A stretch of DNA of 20,289 nucleotides from Candidatus Poribacteria bacterium. Its GTDB lineage: Bacteria; Abyssobacteria; SURF-5. The notes under the pieces were generated by a model. The model saw only the letters and a program-made list of their open reading frames with translations. It ran no database searches and was not told where the DNA came from. Positions 1 through 8,900 of this stretch are shown piece after piece (position 1 is the stretch's first letter; each line of letters starts with the position of its first letter). The translations under genes were made by a program, and so were the position numbers. Location: the NCBI GenBank assembly GCA_016215705.1, contig JACRIR010000109.1, forward strand, positions 1-20,289, read 5' to 3'.

Positions 1-4
1 ACAC

Positions 5-134
5 GGGCGCAATGAATTGCGCCCCTGGAGGCATGAACGAAGAAAATCGGGGACACGATGTCGCATCGTGTCCCCGATTTTCCGAGACGCGATTCATCGC
101 GCCCGATATGGCGATTTGGTTGCGGCTACGCCGC
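5..134. repeat. Dispersed palindromic repeat, copy 1
   Basis: A compound inverted-repeat element. It opens with an 8-bp palindrome (5-12 pairs with 17-24). The core is a perfect 19-bp stem (42-60 with 64-82) around a 3-base loop at 61-63, and the element ends with a small GCGGC/GCCGC hairpin (122-126 with 130-134). Copy 2 at 378-505 has the same order of blocks and very similar sequence throughout, so this is one repeated element and not a chance hairpin. There is no T-run, so it does not look like an intrinsic terminator. The form resembles REP/MITE-like elements mobilised in trans, but no transposase lies in the window. Confidence 0.8.
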
Positions 135-377
135 GCTGTGACCTCCCCGGCAATGCGAATCCGACCGATCCTCGATAACCATACTACTTGCACTCAAAAA
201 TGCCAAATATCTGCGCAAACCCCCTTCGTGTCTCAATCCTTCTTGGTGCTTCTTCCTTTCCTTGGTGACTCAGTGATGCCTTGGTGGCAAGATTCATTTT
301 TTCTTCTGTAATACTCACGTTCGAAAATCGTGAATTCTTGTCGTGATTTCGCACGACACCATACACGGAAATCACGA
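135..377. other. Spacer between the two palindromic repeats, no gene seen
   Basis: I see no supported gene here. The stretch at about 232-292 is a run of related short phrases built on 'cttggtg' (cttggtgcttc, cttggtgactcagtg, ccttggtggcaag). It looks like a decayed example of the phrase-like repeats also found at 17700-17880. Short open frames on both strands run through the palindromes and have neither a convincing ribosome binding site nor family resemblance. Confidence 0.5.
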
Positions 378-505
378 GGGCGCCTGAATCGCCCCCACAG
401 GCATGAGCAAAGAAAATCGGGGACATGATGTCGCATCGTGTCCCCGATTTTCTGAGGGGCGATTCATCGCGTGCGATGTGTGCTTCTTGGCTGCGGCTAT
501 GCCGG
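378..505. repeat. Dispersed palindromic repeat, copy 2
   Basis: Second copy of the element at 5-134. The long stem is 412-430 paired with 434-452 around the same 3-base loop. The only change within the stem is C to T at 426, which keeps pairing as a G-U wobble. The GCGATTCATCGCG block after the stem is also kept. The opening palindrome and the terminal GCGGC hairpin are partly degraded, so the central stem is the best conserved part. The copy ends about 50 bases upstream of the promoter of the next operon. Confidence 0.8.
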
Positions 506-554
506 TCTCGCACAAGGGCGTTTCATGAGATTTCAACAGATTTGAGTTTTGTGC

Positions 555-583
555 TTGACAATGATCCAGGAATGTCGGATAAT
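555..583 (+). promoter_or_regulatory. Sigma-70-type promoter of the four-gene operon
   Basis: TTGACA at 555-560, a 17-base spacer, then GATAAT at 578-583. The predicted transcription start is near 590. That leaves only about 10 bases before the TTG at 601 but about 40 before the GTG at 631, which supports 631 as the start of the first gene. Confidence 0.75.
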
Positions 584-630
584 AGGGCCGCTAAATTCCT
601 TTGAATCGCAGGCATACCCAGGGCGCGACG

Positions 631-2406
631 GTGATTGACAAATCGACTGTAAACACCGGGACGGATTCTCCGGTTCTCGAATTCAAAAGCAGGGACATCG
701 GGAGCGTTCTGCTTATTTTTCTTGCGAACCTTGTGGGATTCTGGTTTCTTCTTCCCGCTTGTCTGTTGATGTTTGGCTCACTCCTGGACAGGGCGTTCTC
801 CCTACCCGTCTTTCCTCTCGGACCGATCCTTTTATGGAGCCCGGTTGCCGCAGCAATGGCGCTTTCCGGCCTTTTGTTGGGCCTTTGCTCGATTCTAATA
901 TTTGCGTACTACGGGGATGGTTTTCCGATTGCGAGCATGCCGCCAAGACGATTGGTGGACAAAGGGCCATACAGTCGGAGCCGCCATCCCATTTATCTTG
1001 GATACACGATATCTCTTGCGGGTGTCGGCATACTGTTTCGCTCGGCATCTTTTCTCTTGTTTGTTGTGCCCGCCTTCAGTCTTTGCTGGCTGATGTACGC
1101 TATCCTCCACGAGGAGAGAGTCTTGTTGAGAAGATATGGACAGAGATACGCGAACTACAGGGACTCGACGCCTTTGTTGTTTTGGCTGAGTTCATTCCGG
1201 GGGCGACACGGTAACCGATTACCTCCGCTCACCTATATGTTGACCTCGGTTCTTTTCAGGGTGATAAATAGACTGTTCTTTGAAGTGGAGGTATTGGGCG
1301 ATCCGAATCCAGCGACGGAGCGACCATTTGTCGTGGTGGCAAACCATGCGAACTACCTTGATCCTTTCATCATCAGCGCCTACCTGAAGGATTTTGTGAG
1401 AATCTCCACGACTGAGAAAGCGTACCGGAGCTCAGTCGCCAGGCTTTATCTCAAAGCCGTGGGCGCCTACCCGCTCGCGAGATACAAGCTGCCGGAGTTG
1501 CGCTCGGTCAGGGAATCGCTCAGGATACTAAAAGCAAACGAGTCGCTGGCGCTCTTTCCTGAAGGCGAGAGGACTTGGGATGGGGAGTCGCTCGATATTG
1601 ACGATGCAGTCATCAGATTCTTGGAGGCAGCCGGCCAGCCGATTCTGGCAGTGAACATATCGGGAAGTTACAACATGTTTCCCCGATGGGCGGGTCTGCC
1701 AAGGCGCGGAAAACTCTGGCTGCAGTTTCATCCTGTCTTCTATCTTGCCCATGACAAGACCGTCGAGGAAAACAGAAGACTTCTACTTGAGAAACTCCAT
1801 CGGCCGGGGAGAAGCTATGACGACGCTCTATGGATGAACGGCGACTCGCTCGCAGAGGGGTTGCCGCTTCTCTTATGGAGATGTCCGCTTTGCAAGACCA
1901 ATGATGCCTTGATTGCGGAAAAGGAGAACGGATTGCATTGCGCATCATGTGCGGCCCGGTGGGAGCTCAAGGGCAATTATCACTTGAAACTGCTCACCTA
2001 TTGGGACGGGCTGGATGGCCGGTCGCCAACCCTTCTGAGCGAGTGGTATGCTCTGGTGAGAGACCTCAAGGACCCGGCGCCTATTGGCGTTGACTATCAT
2101 TTCCTAAGTGACGGAGAGACTGTCTTCCTCGAAAGCAAGCGGGTGAGCTATTCGCAGTATCAGGGCTTGCGGAAGAACTTTTGCCATAAGGGCAGGCTTG
2201 TCTTGACCGGCAAAAGATTGGTGTTCTTCAATGATAAGGCGCTCTACGAGGATGGGCTGTCCGAAATCAGGAAAATCGTTATCGAAGGCAACAACCGCCT
2301 GGAGATTGGTCTCGATGGCCGGATGATCTCGGTGCGTTTCCATGATGAGAGTCCGCTCAAATGGCAGACCTATATCGACCGGATTAGAGCAATTGTCAAT
2401 AGTTGA
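631..2406 (+). CDS. Fused isoprenylcysteine methyltransferase-like / PlsC-type acyltransferase
   Basis: The frame opens with TTG at 601. I prefer GTG 631, which has AGGG at 620-623 and fits the promoter; that gives 591 residues. Residue numbers here count from 601. The N-terminal part (about 35-190) has several membrane segments and the signature GPYSRSRHPIYLG, followed by an EE..L...YG..Y..Y tail. These are hallmarks of isoprenylcysteine carboxyl-methyltransferase/PEMT-like membrane methyltransferases. Residues about 210-400 are an LPLAT/PlsC acyltransferase with HX4D (NHANYLD, 249-254) and FPEG (319-322). A CxxC...CxxC zinc ribbon follows (Cys 428, 431, 447, 450). The last ~75 residues look like a PH/GRAM-like beta domain. 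Family knowledge implies methyl transfer plus acyl transfer to a lipid at the inner membrane; the actual substrates are unknown. It overlaps the next gene by 14 bases. Confidence 0.85.
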   Translation: MIDKSTVNTGTDSPVLEFKSRDIGSVLLIFLANLVGFWFLLPACLLMFGSLLDRAFSLPVFPLGPILLWSPVAAAMALSGLLLGLCSILIFAYYGDGFPIASMPPRRLVDKGPYSRSRHPIYLGYTISLAGVGILFRSASFLLFVVPAFSLCWLMYAILHEERVLLRRYGQRYANYRDSTPLLFWLSSFRGRHGNRLPPLTYMLTSVLFRVINRLFFEVEVLGDPNPATERPFVVVANHANYLDPFIISAYLKDFVRISTTEKAYRSSVARLYLKAVGAYPLARYKLPELRSVRESLRILKANESLALFPEGERTWDGESLDIDDAVIRFLEAAGQPILAVNISGSYNMFPRWAGLPRRGKLWLQFHPVFYLAHDKTVEENRRLLLEKLHRPGRSYDDALWMNGDSLAEGLPLLLWRCPLCKTNDALIAEKENGLHCASCAARWELKGNYHLKLLTYWDGLDGRSPTLLSEWYALVRDLKDPAPIGVDYHFLSDGETVFLESKRVSYSQYQGLRKNFCHKGRLVLTGKRLVFFNDKALYEDGLSEIRKIVIEGNNRLEIGLDGRMISVRFHDESPLKWQTYIDRIRAIVNS

Positions 2407-3097
2407 CACGCAAAGAATACGGAAATGGCGACGAGTGTGCCAACTGCTTTTCATGGTTATGGTGCCGTGGGCATTCCTCTATATCCCGCCGGACCACGTT
2501 GTCTCGGCGCTCGAGGTTGGGAAGATCGATGGCGGTGTCGTTTTCCGTGGGATTTTCGTTGTCCTGTCAATAGTATTCGGGCGGGTGGCGTGCGGCTGGG
2601 TGTGTCCGTGGGGAACAATGCAGGAACTGAATGAGCCGATTACGAACTCTCACACACGCAACATTCCATCATGGATAAAATACGGATTCTTCTTTGTGTG
2701 GCTGGTTTCCGTGGTTGTATTGATTGCTCGTAACAATGTCAGAAGCTTCCGGCTCGCCATTGAGCCGGCGCCGCTCGATGCATTTCATCTCGTTCTCTAT
2801 TTCCTCATGTTTGGCGAGGTTATCTTTTTCTGCGCGTGGCTCGGCAGAAGGTCGGCGTGCAAGCTCTGCCCGCTGGGAGCGGTGATGGCGTTGGCGTCAC
2901 CGCTGCGACGCCTGAAAATAGCGGGGGACAGTAAGCAATGCAAGCATTGCAGGACATGTGAGAAGAACTGTTCCATGAATCTCCCGATTACGAGCCAGGT
3001 CGACAGAAACGAGCGTGTTGATGATTTCAACTGCATTCTTTGCGGAAGATGCGTGGAGTCATGTCCCAACGGTTTGCTTAGATACCAACTGAGATAG
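2393..3097 (+). CDS. NapH/NosR-like membrane protein with two 4Fe-4S clusters
   Basis: About 234 residues from TTG 2393. The frame is open back to ATG 2342, but that start would overlap the upstream gene by 65 bases and adds sequence untypical of the family; GTG 2435 is another option. Four membrane segments are predicted near residues 16-31, 48-66, 94-112 and 129-148. The CGWVCPWG motif (67-74) and CKLCPLGA (156-163) are typical of NapH/NosR/MauN-type polyferredoxins. The C-terminus carries two cluster motifs, CKHCRTCEKNC (183-193) and CILCGRCVESCP (214-225), both CxxCxxCxxxC. Such proteins pass electrons across or along the cytoplasmic membrane. Within an ABC-transporter operon, an electron-supply role is an inference. 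Iron-uptake loci of the P19/FtrABCD type also combine polyferredoxins or FtsX/LolD-like ABC subunits, but no P19 or Ftr1 gene is visible here. Confidence 0.85.
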   Translation: MSIVDTQRIRKWRRVCQLLFMVMVPWAFLYIPPDHVVSALEVGKIDGGVVFRGIFVVLSIVFGRVACGWVCPWGTMQELNEPITNSHTRNIPSWIKYGFFFVWLVSVVVLIARNNVRSFRLAIEPAPLDAFHLVLYFLMFGEVIFFCAWLGRRSACKLCPLGAVMALASPLRRLKIAGDSKQCKHCRTCEKNCSMNLPITSQVDRNERVDDFNCILCGRCVESCPNGLLRYQLR

Positions 3098-3104
3098 TGT
3101 TTCG

Positions 3105-4211
3105 ATGTTCACCCTCGCTCTGAAGAATCTCCTCAGTGAAAAGGGCCGGCTTGTCCTTGGGGTAGCCGGTGTCGCTTTCGCCAATACTCTCATCATGTTT
3201 CACGTGGCGATGCTTCTTGGAACATTCTCCCAAATCACCAAGCATATAGAGAAGACCGATGCGGACATATGGGTCCTTCAGGAAGGGCTTTCGGACGTCA
3301 CTTCATCGACTTCCTTTGTCTCAGGCTCCAATATCGAAGCGATACGGAAGATCGATGGTGTCGAGAGAGTGACTGGCCTGTTCCTTTACTACACCTCCGT
3401 CAAGATTAGGCAGAAGGTGGAGAATGTCTTCTTGGTTGGGTACGATTCAGAGAGCGGAGTCGGAGGTCCCTGGCGTCTCGCAAAAGGAAAAAGCAATGTC
3501 GAAGGCGACGAGATCATTATGGATGAGAGCCTCGCAAAATCCGAGGCTCTTGACGTCGGAGATGAGATAAACATTTCCGGACACAAATTGAAAATCGCCG
3601 GCCTGAGCAAGGAGACAAGCGCGGTCGCGACCCAGTACATATTCATCTCGAAAGAATCCGTATTGGACTATTTGAATTTGAATAACATCTACAACTATTT
3701 GTTGGTGAGTTGCCGCAAGAGGGCCGATATCGGAGGGGTTCTCGAGGAGATAAATAGAATCAAAGGTGTGGATGCATATACGCGACAGAAACTGGCGGAG
3801 AATACCCTCAGATTTTGGGGCAAATTTCTGGTCCCCCTGCTGACAACGCTGGTAATTGTCAGTTTCCTTGTCGGTACAACCGTGATCGGAATCGTAGTTC
3901 ATAATATCACCCTCCATAAACAGAAGGAATACGGAATACTTCTGGCCTTAGGGGCGTCGTCTGCAAGCGTTTGCGCGATCGTTCTTTGGCAAGGCGCCTT
4001 CGTGGGTTCAAGTGGTTTTATCGGCGGCGCGCTCATATCCGCCGTTGCTATTCACATCGCGAATGACACCATACCCGGCATGACGGCCTGTCTTGACCAT
4101 AAAGTGTTGGCCATATCAATTCTGCTGACATGGCTGATGATCATGTTTTCCACCATCGCTCCTCTGGCAAGGATACTGAAGACCGACCCGTTCGAGATAT
4201 TCCGGGGTTGA
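3105..4211 (+). CDS. FtsX/MacB-type ABC transporter permease
   Basis: 368 residues, ATG start 7 bases after the previous stop, with a weak ribosome binding site, so translational coupling is likely. The topology is that of the MacB/LolC/DevC family: membrane segment 1 at about 15-40, a large extracytoplasmic domain at about 41-235 (MacB periplasmic core-like), then three membrane segments near 240-265, 295-320 and 333-352. The cytoplasmic loop HKQKEYGILLALGAS is the usual coupling-loop motif of FtsX-like permeases, and the ending ARILKTDPFEIFRG is typical of DevC/MacB relatives. Family members couple ATP use in the cytoplasm to events in the periplasm, such as export of lipoproteins, lipids or small molecules or activation of an enzyme, and need not import anything. 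Its ATPase is encoded immediately downstream. The substrate is unknown. Confidence 0.88.
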   Translation: MFTLALKNLLSEKGRLVLGVAGVAFANTLIMFHVAMLLGTFSQITKHIEKTDADIWVLQEGLSDVTSSTSFVSGSNIEAIRKIDGVERVTGLFLYYTSVKIRQKVENVFLVGYDSESGVGGPWRLAKGKSNVEGDEIIMDESLAKSEALDVGDEINISGHKLKIAGLSKETSAVATQYIFISKESVLDYLNLNNIYNYLLVSCRKRADIGGVLEEINRIKGVDAYTRQKLAENTLRFWGKFLVPLLTTLVIVSFLVGTTVIGIVVHNITLHKQKEYGILLALGASSASVCAIVLWQGAFVGSSGFIGGALISAVAIHIANDTIPGMTACLDHKVLAISILLTWLMIMFSTIAPLARILKTDPFEIFRG

Positions 4212-4217
4212 TGCAAA

Positions 4218-4889
4218 GTGAAGACACTGGAAACAAGAGCAGTCACCAAGATTTTCAAAAGCGGCTCAACTGAAGTCAGGGCGTTGACGGATATTTCCCT
4301 GTCATTCGAGGCCGGAGAACTGACCGTAGTAATGGGACCTAGTGGCTCAGGGAAAACCACCCTCCTGTCGATCCTGGGCTGCGTGCTTTCGCCAACGTCC
4401 GGAGATATCACTATTCTTGGCCAAAAGGTAAATGGCCTGTCTGAGAAAGAACGGCGGCGATTGAGGCTCGGCAAGATCGGGTTTATTTTTCAAGACTTCA
4501 ATTTGCTGGATGCGCTGACGGTCAGGGAAAACGTAGCAATGGCCAATCAACTGCGAGGAGATTCGAGGGCGGCAGGCTTAAAGAACTCAGAGAAACTTCT
4601 GACCGACGTAGGGCTTTGTCATCGGCTCGACTTTTTGCCTAAAGACCTGAGCCAGGGGGAAAAGCAGCGGGTAGCCATTGCGAGAGCCTTCATGAATGAC
4701 CCGAACATAATCATTGCCGATGAACCCACCGCGAATTTGGACTCGAGAACCGGCCAGGACATAATCGCAAAAATAGGAGAATTAGGCGAGAACAAAACCA
4801 CCATTATCGCCACGCACGATGAGAGGATCACTCAGTTGGCCGACAGAGTAGTCAGGATCGAAGATGGGCGCGCGGTCGAGATGTCTTGA
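4218..4889 (+). CDS. LolD/MacB-type ABC transporter ATP-binding protein
   Basis: 223 residues, the normal length for the LolD/MacB/DevA ATPase family. GTG start 6 bases after the permease stop, with CCGGGG about 10 bases upstream as a possible ribosome binding site. All ABC motifs are present: Walker A GPSGSGKTT (40-48), Q-loop FQDFNLL (91-97), signature LSQGEKQRVAIARA (144-157), Walker B IIIADEP (164-170), D-loop after TANLD, and H-loop His 200 in ATHDE. The signature reads LSQGE in place of the common LSGGQ, a tolerated variant. It should form a complex with the adjacent FtsX-like permease and drive its cycle at the inner membrane. This is the last gene of the operon; no clear hairpin terminator follows it. 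Confidence 0.92.
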   Translation: MKTLETRAVTKIFKSGSTEVRALTDISLSFEAGELTVVMGPSGSGKTTLLSILGCVLSPTSGDITILGQKVNGLSEKERRRLRLGKIGFIFQDFNLLDALTVRENVAMANQLRGDSRAAGLKNSEKLLTDVGLCHRLDFLPKDLSQGEKQRVAIARAFMNDPNIIIADEPTANLDSRTGQDIIAKIGELGENKTTIIATHDERITQLADRVVRIEDGRAVEMS

Positions 4890-4985
4890 CGGTATTGTCT
4901 GCAGAGAAATATTCACTAGCTTGAGTCCCTGCCGATTCTAAATGATGATTTTGTCACATGCTAAGCAAACCCGCAAAGATTTTTC

Positions 4986-5014
4986 TTGACAAAAGTCCAA
5001 GCCTCTCGTATAAT
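4986..5014 (+). promoter_or_regulatory. Perfect consensus sigma-70 promoter
   Basis: TTGACA at 4986-4991, exactly 17 bases, then TATAAT at 5009-5014. Both hexamers match consensus at every base. The predicted start near 5021 gives a leader of about 213 bases before the signal-peptide gene at 5234. Between the ABC operon's stop at 4889 and this promoter I see nothing else. Confidence 0.85.
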
Positions 5015-5058
5015 TCGTTTCACTTTCCCTTTGCTCTCGGTTTTTGGGAGGAGAACCG

Positions 5059-5217
5059 ATGGCGGTGTTCCCAACAGATTTTCTTTTTCTTTGTTATGGA
5101 ACTCGCATCTTAACTTTCCGCCGATCCACTCAACTGTTGTGTTCGATTCTCATGGCACGCGATTTGTTTCCCGTTTTGACGAAGGGGTGGCTATCAGGAC
5201 GAATTGACGCGGCATAA
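5059..5217 (+). CDS. Candidate 52-residue leader/small ORF
   Basis: ATG at 5059 with AGGAG at 5049-5053, spaced 5 bases, about 38 bases after the predicted transcription start. The frame runs 52 codons to TAA at 5215-5217, ending 16 bases before the ATG of the next gene. The peptide starts MAVFPTDFLFLCYG, is rich in Leu, Phe and Arg, and matches no family I know. The ribosome binding site lies in a possible weak hairpin (TTGG 5044-5047 with CCAA 5071-5074, and GAAC with GTTC inside), which could modulate access to it. It may be a leader peptide, a small protein, or chance: its codon use is less GC-biased at third positions than that of the neighbouring genes. Confidence 0.35.
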   Translation: MAVFPTDFLFLCYGTRILTFRRSTQLLCSILMARDLFPVLTKGWLSGRIDAA

Positions 5218-5233
5218 CCTAAGAGGAGGCGAA

Positions 5234-5923
5234 ATGGATTTATTCAAGGCCATTGTGCGCCCCGTCGCCTTTTGTCTCGCCTGTTTGCTCGCAGCGACGC
5301 CGGCTTTTGCGGACATTGTTTGCGACGCCGTTCACAGCGCCGTCAATCTCGACGGAACCACGCAAGTTGACACCCTCAAGACTTATGTGAAGTCCAACAA
5401 AGTGAAGCTGGAGTATCAGACCGGTCAGAATTCCATCATAATCCGGTCGGATTTGCAGGTAATCCTCAGCGTTTTCCCATCCGAGAACGCCTATTCGGAA
5501 ATCAATTTTGAGCAGTTGTGCACTGTTCCGTTCGGTCCAACGCCGCTCATAATAACGCCCGGCTTCACGGAGCCTGTAGTGGAATTCCTTGACACGGGTC
5601 AGACTGCGCGCATCAATTCGGTCGTTTGCCGCAAATATGTCATCAACGAAATCTCTTCGTTCAGGTTGCTGCAGTACACGGTATTTGCCTCACAGGAACC
5701 GGACTTCCCCGAGACATTCGCCTCCTTTTTCGGGTCGGGAGCGCCGCTCAAGTACAAGCCTTTTGAGGAAATGAGAAAGATACCCGGCCTGCCTCTAAAG
5801 ATTATTATTATCGAGACCGTTTCCGGTAATTCGTATGTGCAGACGTATGAGTTCTCGAACTACCATAACACAAGCCTGGAGGATAGTGCATTCAATCTGC
5901 CAGTAGGCTATGCAGTGAAGTAA
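5234..5923 (+). CDS. Secreted DUF4412/LolA-like protein
   Basis: 229 residues from ATG 5234, chosen because AGGAGG sits directly upstream and a signal peptide begins there; the frame also opens at TTG 5204. The signal peptide is about 1-26 (hydrophobic core, then TPAFA before Asp27), with no lipobox. The mature part follows the DUF4412 pattern: 'KSNKVKLEYQTG...IIIRSDLQVILSVFPSENAYSEI' in strands near 53-90, 'ARINSVVCRKYV' at 125-136, then a GLPLKI strand and the C-terminal SAFNLPVGY. The family is related to the LolA/LolB lipoprotein-binding fold and is expected in the periplasm, but its function is not established. It has three Cys (30, 96, 132). It precedes the giant protein gene by 31 bases and is probably co-transcribed with it from the 4986-5014 promoter. 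Confidence 0.8.
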   Translation: MDLFKAIVRPVAFCLACLLAATPAFADIVCDAVHSAVNLDGTTQVDTLKTYVKSNKVKLEYQTGQNSIIIRSDLQVILSVFPSENAYSEINFEQLCTVPFGPTPLIITPGFTEPVVEFLDTGQTARINSVVCRKYVINEISSFRLLQYTVFASQEPDFPETFASFFGSGAPLKYKPFEEMRKIPGLPLKIIIIETVSGNSYVQTYEFSNYHNTSLEDSAFNLPVGYAVK

Positions 5924-5954
5924 GCAGCCGCCATCCATAGCAGGGGAGAAGAAA

Positions 5955-8900
5955 ATGCGGAAGATACCTCATCGTGTGCCGCTGTTTGCCTTCGTAACCT
6001 TGATTTGCCTGCCCGCTTTCTGCTTTGCGCAACCCAATACGCCTGAACAAGCCATCGATTCCGGGCGGAGCTATCTTATGAGCGCGCAGAATGATGACGG
6101 AACCTGGAGCGCTCCTCCAAGACAGCTTATCGACACCGTCGAAGTGGGGATGACCCTGTATGAGATCGGGTTCGAGGGAAACGTTCTCGATGAGACCGTG
6201 AATTGGCTCGGCACAAATGAAGCGCCACAGGATGACTATCTGGCTCGCATCTGGCGGCTCCTTGTTCATAGCAATGCCTCGAGGACAGACAACGTCGACG
6301 GACAGCATCCTTCGATTTTTGCGCATATCGCGTCGCTTCAGAACGGAAGCGGCGGATGGGGAATCACCTACCGATATGAGAGCGACCCCTATGGCACGCT
6401 TCTCAGTCTGGAAACGCTGTTCGAAGCGGGGTATGAAGATAAGGCCACTCTCGAAAGAGGTATAGCTTATCTCCTGTCAAAGCAGCAACCTGACGGTTCG
6501 TGGACCTTCACGGATGACGAGGACGGAAACCTTGCTCTCTCCGCCTCGATTGTCATCTTCTTGAGCAAATACAATAAAGCCTGTACTTTTCTCGATCAGA
6601 CTCTCGTAGACAATGTGCCGCTTGCCCGTCAGAACGGCGCACAATGGATATCCGGCTTCCAACGGAGCGACGGCGGCTATTGGATGACCGAAAGCAACAC
6701 GGTCGAGACCGCGCTTGCTCTCATCGCGCTCCTCTATAATAGCTATTCTCCCGGCTTCGGCAACAACGCATTCACCTACCTTCTGGACAATCAACTTGCG
6801 AACGGCAGTTGGGAGAACGACGCCTACTCGACGGCGCTGGCGCTTCGAGCGATCAAATTCGCAAAATCACTGGCGAACGTAGGAGTGGCCGATTCGGATA
6901 TCATGCTTATGAATCCGCCGGCGCTCACAAATACCGTAATCACCTTCAACGCGAAGGTCCGAAATCTGGGCGGCATCGCGCTCAGCGGCGTGACTGCAAG
7001 CTTTTTTGATAAGGACCCGAGCATTGTTGATCCCGGCACCGGCCAGTTGCCGGTGTCTATAGGCACGATTGGCCCGTTCGATATGCCGGTGGGTTTCACG
7101 ATGTTTGGAACATTCTTTTTGAACGCGGCCGGGTGGCTCGGTCCGCAGACCGTGTTTGTCGTCGCAGACAGTGCGAATGCCATCCAGGAGATCGACGAAA
7201 CCAACAACAAAGCCTCTTTCACCTTCGACATTGTGCTTCCACCTCCTACCGGCTTCAACGCCGACGGCGGAAACGGCACAATCGGTCTCAATTGGACGCC
7301 GCTCAGTATCCCCGGCATAAACTCTTCCAGAATCAAAGGATATAACATGTACCGCGATGGGAGTCCAGTGCCGATAAATGGGGTCAACCCGGTTCATTCG
7401 TCTCCATACGTGGACGCAGGGTTAGTGAACGGGCAGGAATATGCGTACAGAATCAGCGCCATTGACAATGACGATATTGAAGGCCCGCTTTCGGCCTCGA
7501 TAATCGGAGTCCCGATAGCTCCGCCTGCGGGTATCGACCTGACCGCCTTCAGCGGCGAGTTTGCCTTCTCGCCCGCATCGGGTGGCGCCACTGTGAACCA
7601 GAGCGTTACCATGACTGCCATTGTCCGGAACATTGGGTTAACCGGTGCAGGCGGGTTTGCGGTCTCATTCCATGACGGTAATCCCGCTTCCGGCGGCCAA
7701 CTAATCTCGCAGGTGACCGTAAGCGCTTTGGCGGCAGACTCAGCGACAACCGTCACGAGGCAATGGACTCCGACAGCGGCCGGCGCCCATCAGATTTACC
7801 TTTCCGTTGACCGCGCCAATGCCATTGCCGAAGCGAACGAAGGAAACAACGTCATCAGCAAATCGTATGTCGTAACATCGCTTCCGGACTTGAGCGTGAG
7901 CGCCTCGGAGATTGAGGTTTTGCCTGCGCGGCCACTTGCTGGTAATCCAACTGCGCTCGCGAGTAATGAGCCACTATATGTGAAATCGCCCTTGCACAAT
8001 GTGGGTGGGACTAATTCAGGCGTGTTCGATGTGAAAATTTCCGTAAAGAATTCAGGTGGGACCGAACTTTACAGTTATAGCACGCCAATCGACAATCTTG
8101 ACGCCTCCGAGGGCGGGACCTTGTTTAGCCCTGCCGGTATCAAACTTGCCCCGGGAGACTACTCGGCATTCGTGGAACTGGACACGGGTCATACCGTGAC
8201 CGAACTCTCCGAGGCCAATAACATCGCATCGAAGGCGTTCCATGTGATGACATTGCCGGACCTGGTGATTTCAAATATGGAAATGGTTCCTTCGGATTTC
8301 CAACCGGGAGACACAGTGAGCATTAGGGTGACCGTCCAGAACCTCGGCGAGTTGAATGCCTTCTATCCGGATGCCGGCGGTTTTGCAACAAAAGTGTTCG
8401 ACATGGTTTCCGACACCGAGATCGAACAGATCGGAAATGATCTTATGCTTTGGAACCTCGTCGGCGCGGGCGGCGCCAATTCGCACACATTCGAGGTATC
8501 CTACACGGTCAAGCCCGGTCCCCGATACATTTATGGCCGAACCGATGCGACGAACGTAATCGGCGAGAGCAACGGCGCCAACAACGACTATTACATCGCG
8601 ATCAATATGTCCGCCCAGCCCGATATCGCTGTCTTCAACAGCGACATAAAGCTGCCCGAGAAGACGGTCAGGACAGGCGACGATTGTACCGTAGAACTCA
8701 CGGTGAGAAACAGCGGAGCCGCTGCCGCGAACAATGTGCTTGTCAGGTTCTATGACCTGGATGTCACGTATGTCGAGAGACTGATTGATGAGAGGACAAT
8801 CCCTGTTATCGCTCCCGGGAGCGCCAATACCTACAGTGTCATATGGCAGCCTATTCAGGGCGCCCATAAAGTCTTTCTTTACACTGACCCGGACAATGCC

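Noticed and set aside
12-513. Short open frames on both strands upstream of the first operon
   Set aside because: They run through the palindromic repeats, so part of the predicted protein is repeat DNA. There is no good ribosome binding site and no family resemblance.
5039-5110. Leader sequence with slight likeness to a fluoride riboswitch (GATGG then GTTCCC)
   Set aside because: The second conserved half with its pseudoknot partners is not present, and downstream genes have no link to fluoride. The similarity is short enough to be chance.
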